A stretch of DNA of 64,000 nucleotides. Origin: Paramagnetospirillum magneticum AMB-1 (GTDB lineage Bacteria; Pseudomonadota; Alphaproteobacteria; Rhodospirillales; Magnetospirillaceae). The DNA is taken from positions 4,271,943 to 4,335,942 of the forward strand of contig NC_007626.1 in the NCBI RefSeq assembly GCF_000009985.1. Reading direction: 5' to 3'. Shown here piece by piece: positions 28,326-37,836 of the stretch. The notes under the pieces were generated by a model, which did not search any database, had not been told where the DNA came from, and worked only from the letters and a program-made list of their open reading frames with translations. Each line of letters opens with the position of its first letter. Position 1 is the first letter of the stretch. The translations under genes and the position numbers were made by a program.

Positions 28326-29188
28326 TTCCGCTGATTTCCGGCCTGTCGGCCGTCGCCGGCCGCTATGACGGCTTCGTGCTCGACCTGTGGGGCGTCATCC
28401 ACGACGGCGTCGTCGCCTATCCCGGCGTGGCCGAGACCCTGACCGCCCTGCGGGCGGCGGGCAAGCGCACCATCATGCTGTCGAATGCTCCGCGAAGGGC
28501 TACCGCCCTGATCGAGCAGCTGACCCGGCTGGGCATCGGACGCGACCTCTATGACGAGGTACTGTCCTCGGGCGAGGCGGTGCATCTGGACCTGGAGCGC
28601 CGCAGCGATCCCATCTTCGCCGCCCTAGGGAGCAAACTCTACCACCTGGGGCCGGAGCGCGACCGCAACGTCTATGAATCCTTGCCTTACCGGTCGGTCG
28701 ACCTTGAAAGTGCCGATTTCGTCCTCAATACCGGCCCGGTGGAGGTGACGGAAACCGTCGCCGATTACCAGGCGGTGCTGGACCGCGCCCTGGCGCGGCG
28801 GCTGCCCATGGTCTGCGCCAATCCCGACCACGTGGTCATCCGCCAGGGCAAGCGCATCACCTGCGCCGGCGCCATCGCCGACCGTTACGCCGACATGGGC
28901 GGACAGGTGGTGCAGCGGGGCAAGCCCGACCCAGCCATCTACGAGGTGGCGCTGGCCGCCCTGGGCATCGCCGACCGGACGCGGGTCTGCGCCGTGGGCG
29001 ACGCCCTGCACACCGACGTCAGGGGCGCCCGGGCCGGAGGCATCGACGCGGTGCTGGTCACCGGCGGCATCCACGCCGACGAGCTGGGCATCAAATGGGG
29101 CGAGACCGCCGACCCGGCCCGCCTGGCCGAGCTGGCCCGCCACCACGGCGAGACGCCGGTCGCCGCGCTTCCGAAATTCATCTGGTAA
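28322..29188 (+). CDS. HAD-superfamily class IIA hydrolase
   Basis: 288 residues from GTG 28322 (GTGA overlap with pyrD). HAD motifs: VLDLWGVIHDG (motif I with DxW instead of DxD for the second Asp), MLSNAPRR (motif II), and VGDALHTDVRGA (motif IV), with a C2 cap between. This corresponds to the alphaproteobacterial TIGR01459-type family near pyrD. The replacement of the second motif-I Asp makes phosphatase activity uncertain. The substrate is unknown. Confidence 0.88.
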   Translation: MIPLISGLSAVAGRYDGFVLDLWGVIHDGVVAYPGVAETLTALRAAGKRTIMLSNAPRRATALIEQLTRLGIGRDLYDEVLSSGEAVHLDLERRSDPIFAALGSKLYHLGPERDRNVYESLPYRSVDLESADFVLNTGPVEVTETVADYQAVLDRALARRLPMVCANPDHVVIRQGKRITCAGAIADRYADMGGQVVQRGKPDPAIYEVALAALGIADRTRVCAVGDALHTDVRGARAGGIDAVLVTGGIHADELGIKWGETADPARLAELARHHGETPVAALPKFIW

Positions 29189-29198
29189 GGAGATTCCC

Positions 29199-30212
29199 AT
29201 GGCCCAGCACGAAACCGATGCGGTAATCGTCGGCGCCGGCCCGGTGGGGCTGTTCGCGGTATTCCAGTGCGGCATGGTCAAGGTGCGCTGCCACGTGGTC
29301 GACGCCCTGGAAGCCGTCGGCGGCCAGCTCTCCGCGCTGTACCCGGAAAAGCCCATCTACGATATTCCCGGCCATCCCTCCATCCTGGCGGCCGATCTGG
29401 TGGAGCGCCTGTCCGAGCAGGCGGCGCCCTTCGCCCCCACCTATCATTTCGGCACCCAGGTCAGCACGCTTTCTCGCCTGGACGACGGGCGGTGGCTGTG
29501 CGGCCTGTCCAACGGCGACAGCATCGCGGCCCGCGCCGTGATCATCTGCGCCGGCGGCGGCGCCTTCGGCCCCAACCGCCCGCCCCTGGATGGGCTGGAG
29601 CAGTTCGAGGGCACCGGCGTGTTCTACCTGGTGCGCAAGCGCGAGGATTTCCGCGGCAAGAAGGTGGTGATCGCCGGCGGCGGCGATTCGGCGGTGGACT
29701 GGGCCATCTCGCTGTCCGAGGTGGCGGCCAAGGTCATGGTGGTCCATCGGCGGCCGAAGTTCCGCGCCGCCCCCGAATCCGAGGCGCGTCTCAAGCAACT
29801 GGCCGAAACCGGCGCGGTGGAGCTGGTGGTGCCCTACCAGTTGCACGGCCTGGAGGGCGAGAACGGCACGCTGTCGGCGGTGGTGGTCGCCACCCTGGAG
29901 GGCGAAACCAAGAGCCTGCCGGCCGATGTGCTGCTGCCGTTCTACGGCCTGTCCAGCGATCTCGGCCCCATCGCCCAGTGGAATCTGGGCATGGACCGCA
30001 ACCTGATCGCCGTCGACCCGGCCACCGGCGCCACCGATGCGCCCGGCATCTACGCGGCGGGCGACATCTGCACCTATCCCGGCAAGCTGAAGCTGATTCT
30101 GTCGGGCTTCGCCGAGGCCGCCCGAGTCGCCCATTCGGCCCACGACGTGGTCCATCCCGGCGAGGCCCTGCATTTCGAGCACTCGACCACCTCGGGCGTA
30201 CCGAAGGGTTAG
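29199..30212 (+). CDS. Ferredoxin/flavodoxin-NADP+ reductase, thioredoxin-reductase type
   Basis: 337 residues, FAD and NADPH binding. FAD site VIVGAGPVGLFAVFQ; NADPH site VVIAGGGDSAVDWA; C-terminal FAD contact IYAAGDICTYPGKLKLILSG. There is no CxxC redox pair in the NADPH domain, so it is a reductase of ferredoxin (FNR2 type) rather than thioredoxin reductase. The start has AAGGAG 7 bases upstream. Its last 4 bases overlap tail-to-tail with the DUF2336 gene. Confidence 0.93.
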   Translation: MAQHETDAVIVGAGPVGLFAVFQCGMVKVRCHVVDALEAVGGQLSALYPEKPIYDIPGHPSILAADLVERLSEQAAPFAPTYHFGTQVSTLSRLDDGRWLCGLSNGDSIAARAVIICAGGGAFGPNRPPLDGLEQFEGTGVFYLVRKREDFRGKKVVIAGGGDSAVDWAISLSEVAAKVMVVHRRPKFRAAPESEARLKQLAETGAVELVVPYQLHGLEGENGTLSAVVVATLEGETKSLPADVLLPFYGLSSDLGPIAQWNLGMDRNLIAVDPATGATDAPGIYAAGDICTYPGKLKLILSGFAEAARVAHSAHDVVHPGEALHFEHSTTSGVPKG

Positions 30213-31495
30213 TCCCCCGCCCCGAAGAACTCCAGCTGCCATTCCATCTCGGCGGCGGACAGGGGGTGGTCGCCCCGCGTGGGGGCCAGGATCTTGGAGG
30301 GCGACAGGCGCAGCAGCTTGCTCTGAAGCTGGGCGCCGAAGCCGGCGGACAGGCCGGCTTTCCAGGTGACCGCCACCATGCCCTTGGCGCTCTTGGTGTA
30401 GACCACCTTGCGCACCGCCTTGGGCGGCAGCCCCGACAGCACCGCCAAACCCGCCGACACGAAGGCGTAATCCCCCGACGACAGGGCGGTATCCATGGCG
30501 GTCTCGGTCAACTGCCCAGCGGCGTGCAGGGCGCGGGCCCGCTGGAGGGCGGCGGCCTCGTCGGCGTCGCGCTTGGCCTCGCCCTTGGCGCCGCCGGCAT
30601 CGTCCTCGATCTCGCCGATGCGGCGCGACACCACCGCGGCCACGGCGGCGATGGCGTCGGCATCCAGGTCGCGGCGCTCGGACAGGGTCTGGAGCAGGCT
30701 GGCCGCGACGAAGCGGGCCAGTTTCTGCGCCGTCCGGGCGGAAAGCTGCGGCCGCTCGATCATGGGACGGTGCCAGGCCTCGATATCGGCGGCGCGGTCA
30801 GCCAGACGGTCCAGGGTCTCTTCCCGGATCTGGGCGGAAGGATTGCCCAGCAGCACGGCGATGGCGTCCACGTCGTCGGTGGCGGCAATGGCGTCGGCCA
30901 CCTTGACGTTGACCACCGAGCGCCGCGAGATGCAGGCCAGGGCACCGGGAATGGGACCGGCACCGATGATCTCCAGCAGATCCTCGTCGGTCAGCACCGG
31001 CGAGAATTGCAGCACCGGCCCGGCCACCACCAGTTCGGCATCGCGGGCCAGGCGGCGAATCACGTCGGGCGGGGCATGGGCCACGTCCTGCAGCGCCTCG
31101 GACAGAATCTGGCGCACCTTGGGAATCTGGTCGCGGGCCAGCATCTCCAGGGATTCGAAGGTCATGCGGCGCAGGCGGTCCTGCTCGTGGGCGGACAGGC
31201 CGGGGGCCACCCGGGCAATCTTGGCGGCCAGATCGCCGCGCACCGCGTCGCTCTGATCGGCGGCGAGGCGCAGATTGGCCTGGGCGGGGGCGTGGGGATT
31301 GGCGGCCACCTGGCGGCGCACCTCCACATCCGCGTCCTCGGCCAGGAAGTAGAGGATCTCGGCCTTGACGTCATCGCGGGCCGCCAGTTCGGCGCGCACC
31401 TTGGAATCGGGATGGGCGGCCAGTTCCTTGGCCTGCTCGTAGTCCAGCGGTCCCTTGCGCCCGGCGCCGAACAAGCGCTTGAGAAAGCCGGTCAC
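30209..31495 (-). CDS. DUF2336 protein
   Basis: 428 residues from GTG 31495. It is almost wholly helical, HEAT-like, with repeated segments of the type HPDSKVRAELAARDDV and DADVEVRRQVAANP; this is the DUF2336 pattern of alphaproteobacteria. The start overlaps the diguanylate-cyclase stop by 4 bases, so the two are translated in a coupled way and may act in one c-di-GMP response. Its stop overlaps the convergent reductase gene. The molecular role is unknown. Confidence 0.88.
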   Translation of the reverse strand: MTGFLKRLFGAGRKGPLDYEQAKELAAHPDSKVRAELAARDDVKAEILYFLAEDADVEVRRQVAANPHAPAQANLRLAADQSDAVRGDLAAKIARVAPGLSAHEQDRLRRMTFESLEMLARDQIPKVRQILSEALQDVAHAPPDVIRRLARDAELVVAGPVLQFSPVLTDEDLLEIIGAGPIPGALACISRRSVVNVKVADAIAATDDVDAIAVLLGNPSAQIREETLDRLADRAADIEAWHRPMIERPQLSARTAQKLARFVAASLLQTLSERRDLDADAIAAVAAVVSRRIGEIEDDAGGAKGEAKRDADEAAALQRARALHAAGQLTETAMDTALSSGDYAFVSAGLAVLSGLPPKAVRKVVYTKSAKGMVAVTWKAGLSAGFGAQLQSKLLRLSPSKILAPTRGDHPLSAAEMEWQLEFFGAGD

Positions 31496-33114
31496 GCGGC
31501 GCCTCCGTCCTCGGCGGCCGGCGCGATGCGCCAAGCACCCTTGCCGCTGCGCTTGACCTCGTACATGGCCTTGTCGGCGCGGGCGATCAGGTCTTCCAGC
31601 GCCTCGTTGTAGCTGCCGCCATGCACCGCCACGCCGAGGGAACATCCCAATGGCTTTTCCGGCGAGCCGGAGAAGCGATCCAGATCCTTGGCCGCCTCCA
31701 GCACGTCCTGGCAGCGCTTGACGGCGATGTGCTCCTCGGCGGCTTCCAGCCAGATGGCGAATTCGTCGCCGCCCAGGCGCGCCACCAGATCGATGGGCCG
31801 CGTGTGCTGCAACAGCAGGTCGCGCACCGCCAGCAGGGCCTCGTCGCCGGTCTGGTGGCCGTGGACGTCGTTGACCGCCTTGAAGTTGTCGAGATCCACA
31901 TAGATCAGGGCCGCCGGCTTGCCCTCGCGCTTCAGGCGGTGGAAGCGCCGGGCGATCTCCTCGAAGAAGGCGCGGCGGTTGAACAGCCCGGTCAGGCCGT
32001 CGGTGCGCGACAGCTTGACCATGCGCTCGTGGTTGGTGATCTGCTCGGAAGCCAGACCCACCTGGTTGGCCACGTCGTCGATGAGCAGGCGGTCGTCGTC
32101 GCTCCAGGCGGCGCGGCTCATCTCCCGCCACAGCAGCACGGCGCCGTTGATGGAGTGGCGATAGCGGCAGACGCTGGCCAGCACCCGCCAGTCGCCCAGG
32201 TCGGCGTCGTAATGGTCGCTGGCCTCGAAGGTGTCGAGCACCGGACGGGCATCGCCGAAGGTGCCGTATTCGGCCGATGGCGCGAAATCGGAATCGTCGG
32301 ACTGGATGCGGAAGATCTGGCAGCCGGTGGCGCCCAGCGCCCGGGCGGTGGCCTCGGCCGCCGCCTTCAGCATGTCGGCCGGGTCCACCTCGTCGCGGAT
32401 GGTGCGCACGATGTAGCTGAGCAGGCGTTCGCGGTTGTTGGCGCGCGACAGCGCCGCGTCGCGCAGCCGCTCCTGGGTCACGTCGCGGCAGACCCCGCGG
32501 GCGCCGCGCCACTCGCCGCCATCGCCCCGGATGGGCGTGGACGAGGCCAGAAGGCAGAGCGGATTGCCGTCGGACTGGCGCATCCATACCTCGATGTCCT
32601 CCACCGGCGACACCGCGTCGAAGGGGCCGGGGCCGTGGGTGCTTTCCTCCTGCAGCACGAAGTCGGCGGGACGGCGCCCCACCAGTTCGTCGGCGGCGAA
32701 ACCCAGGGCGCCCTTGGGGCTGACGAAGACGAAATGGCCGTCGGCGCCGGTCTCCCAGGCGAAATCGCTGGAAATCTCCACCAGGTCCTTGTAGCGCTGG
32801 CGCGATTCCACCAGGGCGGCCCGCAGGTTGCGCTCCAGGGTCACGTCGCGGCCGAACAGCACGGTCTGGCCGCCTTCGGTGGGAATGGACACCAGATCGA
32901 GAATCAGGGTGCCGCCGCTGACCAGCGGCAGACTCTCCACCGAGGTGGCACCGGGCTGGGCCAGCAGGGCCGAAAGGCAGCCGAGCCGGTCCTGCGCCAC
33001 CGCCTGGACCAGCGGCTCGGCCCGGTGATTGGCGGCCAGGATGGAACCATCATGGTCGAGCAGCAATGCGGGGCCGGGAAAGGCGTTCAACCCCTCGGCC
33101 CCCAAGACCAGCAT
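31492..33114 (-). CDS. PAS-GAF diguanylate cyclase
   Basis: 540 residues from ATG 33114, chosen because a perfect AGGAGG lies 7 bases upstream; an ATG at 33168 lacks one. Order: short PAS-like region, PAS (about 100-220), GAF-like region (about 225-360), GGDEF domain (about 370-530). The active site is intact, GGDEF at 448-452, and the inhibitory I-site RPID stands 5 residues before it. There is no EAL domain and no membrane helix. It should make cyclic di-GMP in the cytoplasm with product feedback. It is coupled to DUF2336. Confidence 0.93.
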   Translation of the reverse strand: MLVLGAEGLNAFPGPALLLDHDGSILAANHRAEPLVQAVAQDRLGCLSALLAQPGATSVESLPLVSGGTLILDLVSIPTEGGQTVLFGRDVTLERNLRAALVESRQRYKDLVEISSDFAWETGADGHFVFVSPKGALGFAADELVGRRPADFVLQEESTHGPGPFDAVSPVEDIEVWMRQSDGNPLCLLASSTPIRGDGGEWRGARGVCRDVTQERLRDAALSRANNRERLLSYIVRTIRDEVDPADMLKAAAEATARALGATGCQIFRIQSDDSDFAPSAEYGTFGDARPVLDTFEASDHYDADLGDWRVLASVCRYRHSINGAVLLWREMSRAAWSDDDRLLIDDVANQVGLASEQITNHERMVKLSRTDGLTGLFNRRAFFEEIARRFHRLKREGKPAALIYVDLDNFKAVNDVHGHQTGDEALLAVRDLLLQHTRPIDLVARLGGDEFAIWLEAAEEHIAVKRCQDVLEAAKDLDRFSGSPEKPLGCSLGVAVHGGSYNEALEDLIARADKAMYEVKRSGKGAWRIAPAAEDGGAA

Positions 33115-33286
33115 GGGCCGCCCTCCTTGCGGGGACTTCGCCCTGGATTTTTCCCCTGATGTGCTCATTGAGTGCGGATCCGGCCCATCCTGTCGTCCTT
33201 AGTTCCTACCATAGGCATAGGCGCTTAACGATCCCCTAAAGGGGGGTGCTTGCCACGGAGGCCGGGGCGCGCTACCTCTTGTGGCC

Positions 33287-33976
33287 ATGGACAAGGATTT
33301 TCCCGACCTGTCGCGTATCGAGACCTGGGTCTTCGACCTGGACAACACGCTGTATCCGGCGTCGTCCAGCCTGTTCCCCCAGATCGACGTGCGCATGCGC
33401 CGCTTCATCGCCGACCGCCTGCATCTGTCCCTGGACGATGCCTATGCCCTGCAGAAACGCTATTACAAGGAATTCGGCACCACGTTGCGCGGCCTGATGC
33501 TGGTCCACAAGATCGAGCCCGAGGCCTTTCTCAGCTTCGTCCACGACATCGACTGCACGGTGCTGGACGCCGCCCCCCGGCTGGACGCGGCGCTGGCCGC
33601 CCTGTCCGGGCGCAAGCTGATCTTCACCAACGGCTCGGAGCGCCACGCCGAGAACGTGCTGGCCCGCCTGGGGCTGGCCCGGCATTTCGAAGGCATCTTC
33701 GACATCAGGGCCGCCCGCTTCATCCCCAAGCCGCAGCCGGAATGCTACCGGCTGATGATCGACCGCCATGGGGTCGACCCTCATGCCGCCCTGATGGTCG
33801 AGGATATTCACCGCAACCTGCGGCCCGCCGCCGATATCGGCATGACCACCCTGTGGGTCAAGGAGGACGGCCACCCCGATACCGAGGTGCTGGGTCAGGA
33901 TGCGGGCGACCTGTCGCATGTCCACCACATCACCGACGACCTCGCCGCCTGGCTGGAACTGGCGGCGAGGCCTTAG
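33287..33976 (+). CDS. Pyrimidine 5'-nucleotidase, HAD family
   Basis: 229 residues from ATG 33287 (a GTG at 33281 is also possible; neither has a clear ribosome site). HAD motif I is WVFDLDNTLYPA, motif II FTNGSERHAENV, motif III lysine in FIPKPQPECY, motif IV MVEDIHRNL. The FDLDNTLY form and length match the Sdt1/YjjG-type pyrimidine nucleotidases of alphaproteobacteria. It probably dephosphorylates UMP/CMP. It converges on the GH18 gene 6 bases away. Confidence 0.9.
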   Translation: MDKDFPDLSRIETWVFDLDNTLYPASSSLFPQIDVRMRRFIADRLHLSLDDAYALQKRYYKEFGTTLRGLMLVHKIEPEAFLSFVHDIDCTVLDAAPRLDAALAALSGRKLIFTNGSERHAENVLARLGLARHFEGIFDIRAARFIPKPQPECYRLMIDRHGVDPHAALMVEDIHRNLRPAADIGMTTLWVKEDGHPDTEVLGQDAGDLSHVHHITDDLAAWLELAARP

Positions 33977-33982
33977 GGTACT

Positions 33983-34993
33983 TCAGCAGTTCCACACCAC
34001 GTAGCCCTGGGTGGTCACCCCATGGTTGGCCAGGACCTGCTGGGCATCGGGATACAGGCTGGCGGTGACGATGCTGGGAATGACCGCGGCCCGGGCCTTG
34101 GCGTATTGCGCCCAGGTCACCGTGGTTCCCGAGGTGATCTGGTAGTCGTTGGCGGTCTCGTCGCCGTTGGTGTAGAGCTGCGGCGACAGGAAGTCGATAT
34201 TGGCGTCCTGGAAGAACGCCGCCATCAGGGTGTCGGCATCGCCGATGCCGTAGGGGGCGGTGTGGCTGACCGTGACCAGAACCAGAAAGCCGTTGGCCTT
34301 GGCCAGGGCGAAGGCCCCCTGGAACGCCGAGGCCAGCCCGCTGTCGCCATTCTCGATGTCGTAGGCGATGCCGCCATAGGCGGCGAATTGCCCGCCGGTG
34401 ATGGCCGCGTTGATCTTGTCCAGATCCTGGGCGGTGAACCGCCCATTGTCGTTGCCGCCCCCCAGGGTGATGTATTTGACGCCCTCCAGCCCGCTCAGGG
34501 CCGCCGCGCTGTCGGCAAGCGCCGAGGCCGGATCGGCCCAGCCGCTGAAGGCCAGTCCCAGGGTGGCACCCGACGGAGGCACGCACGCCCCCCAGGTCCG
34601 GCGCCAATAGCCGATATTGGGCGCCGGAACCGGCTCGGGCTGCGGCTGGGCGGCGGCGGGAATGCTGATCACCATGCCGACCTGCAGGCTGGCGGCGGGC
34701 ACGCCGGGATTGGCGCCTTCGATATCTTGCGCGGTCACGCCGGCGCAGGCGTTGATATTGGTCGCGATCTGCCAGTAGGAATCACCCGGCTGGACCACGT
34801 AGCGCAACGCCACCGCACCGGTGGACGGGGTGGGAATATTGATGGTCTGCCCGACCAGCAGCCCCGACGCGGAAATCCCGGGATTGGCCGTTTCGATCTG
34901 GCTGGCGCTGACGCCGGCACACGCATTGATGTTGGCGGAGATCTGCCAATACGAGTCACCCGCCTGAACCGTGTATTTAAGAGCAATTGACAT
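33983..34993 (-). CDS. Two LysM domains plus GH18-like (chitinase-type) domain
   Basis: 336 residues from ATG 34993 (AAGGA about 10 bases upstream; a GTG at 35002 is possible). Two LysM repeats, about 8-53 and 64-110, share the unusual text GDSYWQI and NINACAGV. A proline-rich linker leads to a TIM-barrel domain with GLAFSGW, KYITLGGG and AYDIENG, where D212 and E214 fit the DxE catalytic end of GH18. No signal peptide is visible, which is odd for a cell-wall or chitin-binding enzyme. It could be a lysozyme/chitinase-like protein acting on peptidoglycan after release or by another export route. Confidence 0.75.
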   Translation of the reverse strand: MSIALKYTVQAGDSYWQISANINACAGVSASQIETANPGISASGLLVGQTINIPTPSTGAVALRYVVQPGDSYWQIATNINACAGVTAQDIEGANPGVPAASLQVGMVISIPAAAQPQPEPVPAPNIGYWRRTWGACVPPSGATLGLAFSGWADPASALADSAAALSGLEGVKYITLGGGNDNGRFTAQDLDKINAAITGGQFAAYGGIAYDIENGDSGLASAFQGAFALAKANGFLVLVTVSHTAPYGIGDADTLMAAFFQDANIDFLSPQLYTNGDETANDYQITSGTTVTWAQYAKARAAVIPSIVTASLYPDAQQVLANHGVTTQGYVVWNC

Positions 34994-35136
34994 TGCATGC
35001 ACATCCTTTTCGGGATTTTTTCACCGAAATACAGTGCTTGCAATATTACTTACAGACAACATCATCTTATAATTGCCGAAGCCGGCAAGAAATGAAGCCC
35101 GGCGGGACCGCATCCCCGGCCGGGCTCCGCCGCTCG

Positions 35137-36825
35137 TCAGCCTTGAACGGTGCGGACCCCTTCCAGGAAGCGGTCGACGACGTCCTTAAGCTCGGTGGCC
35201 TCGCGCGACAACGACTGAGCCGCCGACAGCACCTGCACCGCCGCGGCGTCAGTCTCGGCGGCGGTGGCCGACACGCCCCCCACATTGGCCGAGACCTGCC
35301 TCGTGCCCTGGGAGGCCTGATCCACGTTGCGGGCGATTTCGGCGGTGGCGGCGGATTGCTCTTCCACCGCCGCCGAAATGGCGGTGGCGATGTGGTTGAT
35401 CTCCTCGATCCGTCCAACGATGCTGCCGATGGCGGCCACCGCCTCCCGGGTGGCGGTCTGCACGGCACCGACCTGGGTCGAGATCTCCTCGGTGGCCTTG
35501 CCGGTCTGGTTGGCCAGGGCCTTTACCTCGCCCGCCACCACGGCGAAGCCCTTGCCCGCCTCGCCCGCCCGGGCCGCCTCGATGGTGGCGTTCAGCGCCA
35601 GCAGATTGGTCTGGGCGGCGATGTCGTTGATCAGGCTGACCACGTCGCCGATGCGGGTGGAGCTGGCCGCCAATCCCTGGACGATGGTGTTGGTCTGGCG
35701 GGCCTCGTCCGAGGCCTGCTGGGCGGCGGTGCTGGACTGGGCCACCTGACGGGCGATCTCGGCGATGGAGGCGGACAGCTCCTCGGCGGCGGTAGCCACC
35801 GTCTCGACGCTGCTGGAGGCCTCCTCGGCCGCCGCCGCCACGGCCGTGGCCTTGTCCTGCGTCTGCTCGGCGATGGTCTGCATGCCCTGGGCGGTGGCGT
35901 GCAACTCGGTCGCCGCCCCCGACACCACCTCAAGGACGCCCGAAACCGTGCGGTCGAAATCCCGCGCCAGGGAATCCATGGCCCGGCCGCGCTCCACCCG
36001 CTCGGTCAATTCAGCCTCATGCTCGGCGGTCAGGCGCTCGGTCTCCACCATGGCGTCGCGGAACACCGCCAGGGACGAGGCCATCCGGCCGATTTCGTTG
36101 GTCAGCCCCACCCCGGGAATATGTACGCCGTAATCGCGCTGCCGCAGCTTGTCCATGGCCGCCGCCATGGCATCGATGGGCGCGGCGATGGTGCGCTTGC
36201 CGATCAGGGAGGCCATGGCGCCGATCAGCCCGATGCCGGCCACGGTGATCAGGATGCTGAGGCGCAGCTTGGCGCTGCGCACCCGGTCCATGTTGGCCGC
36301 GGTCTCGGCAATGTCCTTGTTGTTGATGTCGGCGAACGCCTGGGTCAGCTTGTTGAGCTCCTGCCGGGACTTGCGGTTGACGTCGTTGTCGCCGAATTCA
36401 CGGCCGGCGGGACCGCCCTCGGCTCGTCCGATGCGGACCAGCTCCTTGCGGAATCCGGCGAACTGGGCGGCGCTTTCCTTCAGCTTGGCATAGTCGGCCT
36501 GCTGCGACGGCGGCACCATGGCGCCCCATTCGGCGATATTGCGCTCGAACCGCCCGATGGTCTCCAGCAGGGGGGTGGCGAATTTTTCCACCTCGGCCGG
36601 CGATTGCGCCATGTAGATGCCGCGCGAATCCATGACGATGGAAAGGATCAGGGCGTTGGTGCGCTCGCCGATGATGGCGCGGGCCGCCGCCTTCTCGATC
36701 TCGCCGGACTGTTCGTCCAGGGCCTCCATGCCGGTGATGCCCACGCCGCCGATCACCACGGCCAGCAGGCTCATCATCCCCACCACCAGCCACATCTTCA
36801 GAGAGACGGTCCAATTCGACAGCAT
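35137..36825 (-). CDS. Methyl-accepting chemotaxis protein (4HB sensor)
   Basis: 562 residues from ATG 36825; a sigma-28-like promoter just upstream argues against the longer start at 36867. TM1 about 8-28, a periplasmic helical sensor of about 155 residues, TM2 about 187-207, HAMP, then the signalling domain with the hairpin tip INDIAAQTNLLALNATIEAA and RAGEAGKGFAVVAGEVK. It is a class lacking a C-terminal CheR/CheB-binding pentapeptide. The ligand is not known. Confidence 0.94.
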   Translation of the reverse strand: MLSNWTVSLKMWLVVGMMSLLAVVIGGVGITGMEALDEQSGEIEKAAARAIIGERTNALILSIVMDSRGIYMAQSPAEVEKFATPLLETIGRFERNIAEWGAMVPPSQQADYAKLKESAAQFAGFRKELVRIGRAEGGPAGREFGDNDVNRKSRQELNKLTQAFADINNKDIAETAANMDRVRSAKLRLSILITVAGIGLIGAMASLIGKRTIAAPIDAMAAAMDKLRQRDYGVHIPGVGLTNEIGRMASSLAVFRDAMVETERLTAEHEAELTERVERGRAMDSLARDFDRTVSGVLEVVSGAATELHATAQGMQTIAEQTQDKATAVAAAAEEASSSVETVATAAEELSASIAEIARQVAQSSTAAQQASDEARQTNTIVQGLAASSTRIGDVVSLINDIAAQTNLLALNATIEAARAGEAGKGFAVVAGEVKALANQTGKATEEISTQVGAVQTATREAVAAIGSIVGRIEEINHIATAISAAVEEQSAATAEIARNVDQASQGTRQVSANVGGVSATAAETDAAAVQVLSAAQSLSREATELKDVVDRFLEGVRTVQG

Positions 36826-36848
36826 GTTCGGCCCCCACCGCATGAACC

Positions 36849-36875
36849 AGATCGAAAGACCTAACATACACTTTA
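36849..36875 (-). promoter_or_regulatory. Sigma-28 (FliA)-like promoter for the chemoreceptor
   Basis: On the minus strand TAAA, exactly 15 bases, then TTCGATCT, which keeps the CGAT core of the flagellar sigma-28 element (TAAA-N15-GCCGATAA). It would start transcription about 15-20 bases before ATG 36825. Only part of the -10 element matches. Confidence 0.4.
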
Positions 36876-37082
36876 CTTATTGCCAGACCATACGGGGGAA
36901 ACCCGCAGCAAACCAAAGCAATACCCTGAGGCGACCACCTCCCCGAAACAGTCTGGAAATAGGGCTGACCGCGATCAAAGGTTCCGTCATAGTTTGGCGA
37001 CGACGGCCTGGATACTACCTGGAGGAATGCTGGCACCACCGGTGCCCAGGGCCGACATCCTAAGTCTTGAGAGGAGAGCGCA

Positions 37083-37829
37083 GTGCCCGTTTGGATTGAG
37101 ACAAGCTGGATGTATCAGCGATTCGGCGATCAAGTGAAGACCAGAAGCAGTGACAGCAAAAGCTGGAAGACAGGCATATGGGAGGAGAACACATGGAGCC
37201 CGGACTATGACGCGCTCCGGTCCTCCCTGATCAAGCTCCAGGAATACTGCAACGACAACCAGTTTCAGATCATGTCCGTGCTTCCCCTCACCGAGGCGCA
37301 CTCATACGAATTCGGGCAGGGCGAGTTCGTTCTTTGGCCGGGAAATGCCTCGGCCGGCGGCTGGGGGGTGGGCCAGGGATGGGGCGTTTCGCAAGTGGTG
37401 GGCTTCGCCGCGCTGCTTCAGAAGGTCGAAGACGTCTCGCAGGAAGAGTTCGACCGCCGCACCGCCGAAAAGAAACGCCAGAAGGACATCGAGCGCCGCA
37501 ACCTCGAGGCAAAAAAATTAAGCGCCGACATCGAGACATCCATCGAAGAAATGCGCGACCTGGAACGAGACGCCGCCGATCTGCGACGCAAGGTCGGCCA
37601 GCCCGTAACCCAGAAGACCGGCCTCCTTGGCGGCATCAAGTTCATCGTCGACGGACGCGACTTCAAGAGCGAAGCCGAGGCCGTCGACTATCGCAATCAA
37701 ATGGCCGCCAAGGCGGACGCCCTGGAATCGTCGATCCTGACGATGAAACAGAACATCGAGGAGAGCCGGCTGAAAATCAAAAATCTGCAAGCCGGTCCAG
37801 ACGCCGCGAACACCTTGGACAAGCCATGA
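37083..37829 (+). CDS. Unknown protein: small N-domain, Gly/Trp linker, long coiled coil
   Basis: 248 residues from GTG 37083, with GAGAGGAGAG just upstream. Three parts are visible: an N-terminal alpha/beta region (about 1-75; SSLIKLQEYCNDNQFQIMSV recalls DUF4177-like domains, weakly), a glycine/tryptophan-rich stretch (GGWGVGQGWGVSQVV, about 90-106), and a charged coiled coil to the end (about 118-240). There are no membrane helices or signal. It is followed 7 bases later by a broken receiver-like gene and then tRNA-Leu. The upstream region is AT-richer than the neighbourhood, suggesting acquired DNA. No function is claimed. Confidence 0.6.
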   Translation: MPVWIETSWMYQRFGDQVKTRSSDSKSWKTGIWEENTWSPDYDALRSSLIKLQEYCNDNQFQIMSVLPLTEAHSYEFGQGEFVLWPGNASAGGWGVGQGWGVSQVVGFAALLQKVEDVSQEEFDRRTAEKKRQKDIERRNLEAKKLSADIETSIEEMRDLERDAADLRRKVGQPVTQKTGLLGGIKFIVDGRDFKSEAEAVDYRNQMAAKADALESSILTMKQNIEESRLKIKNLQAGPDAANTLDKP

Positions 37830-37836
37830 ACCGGCG

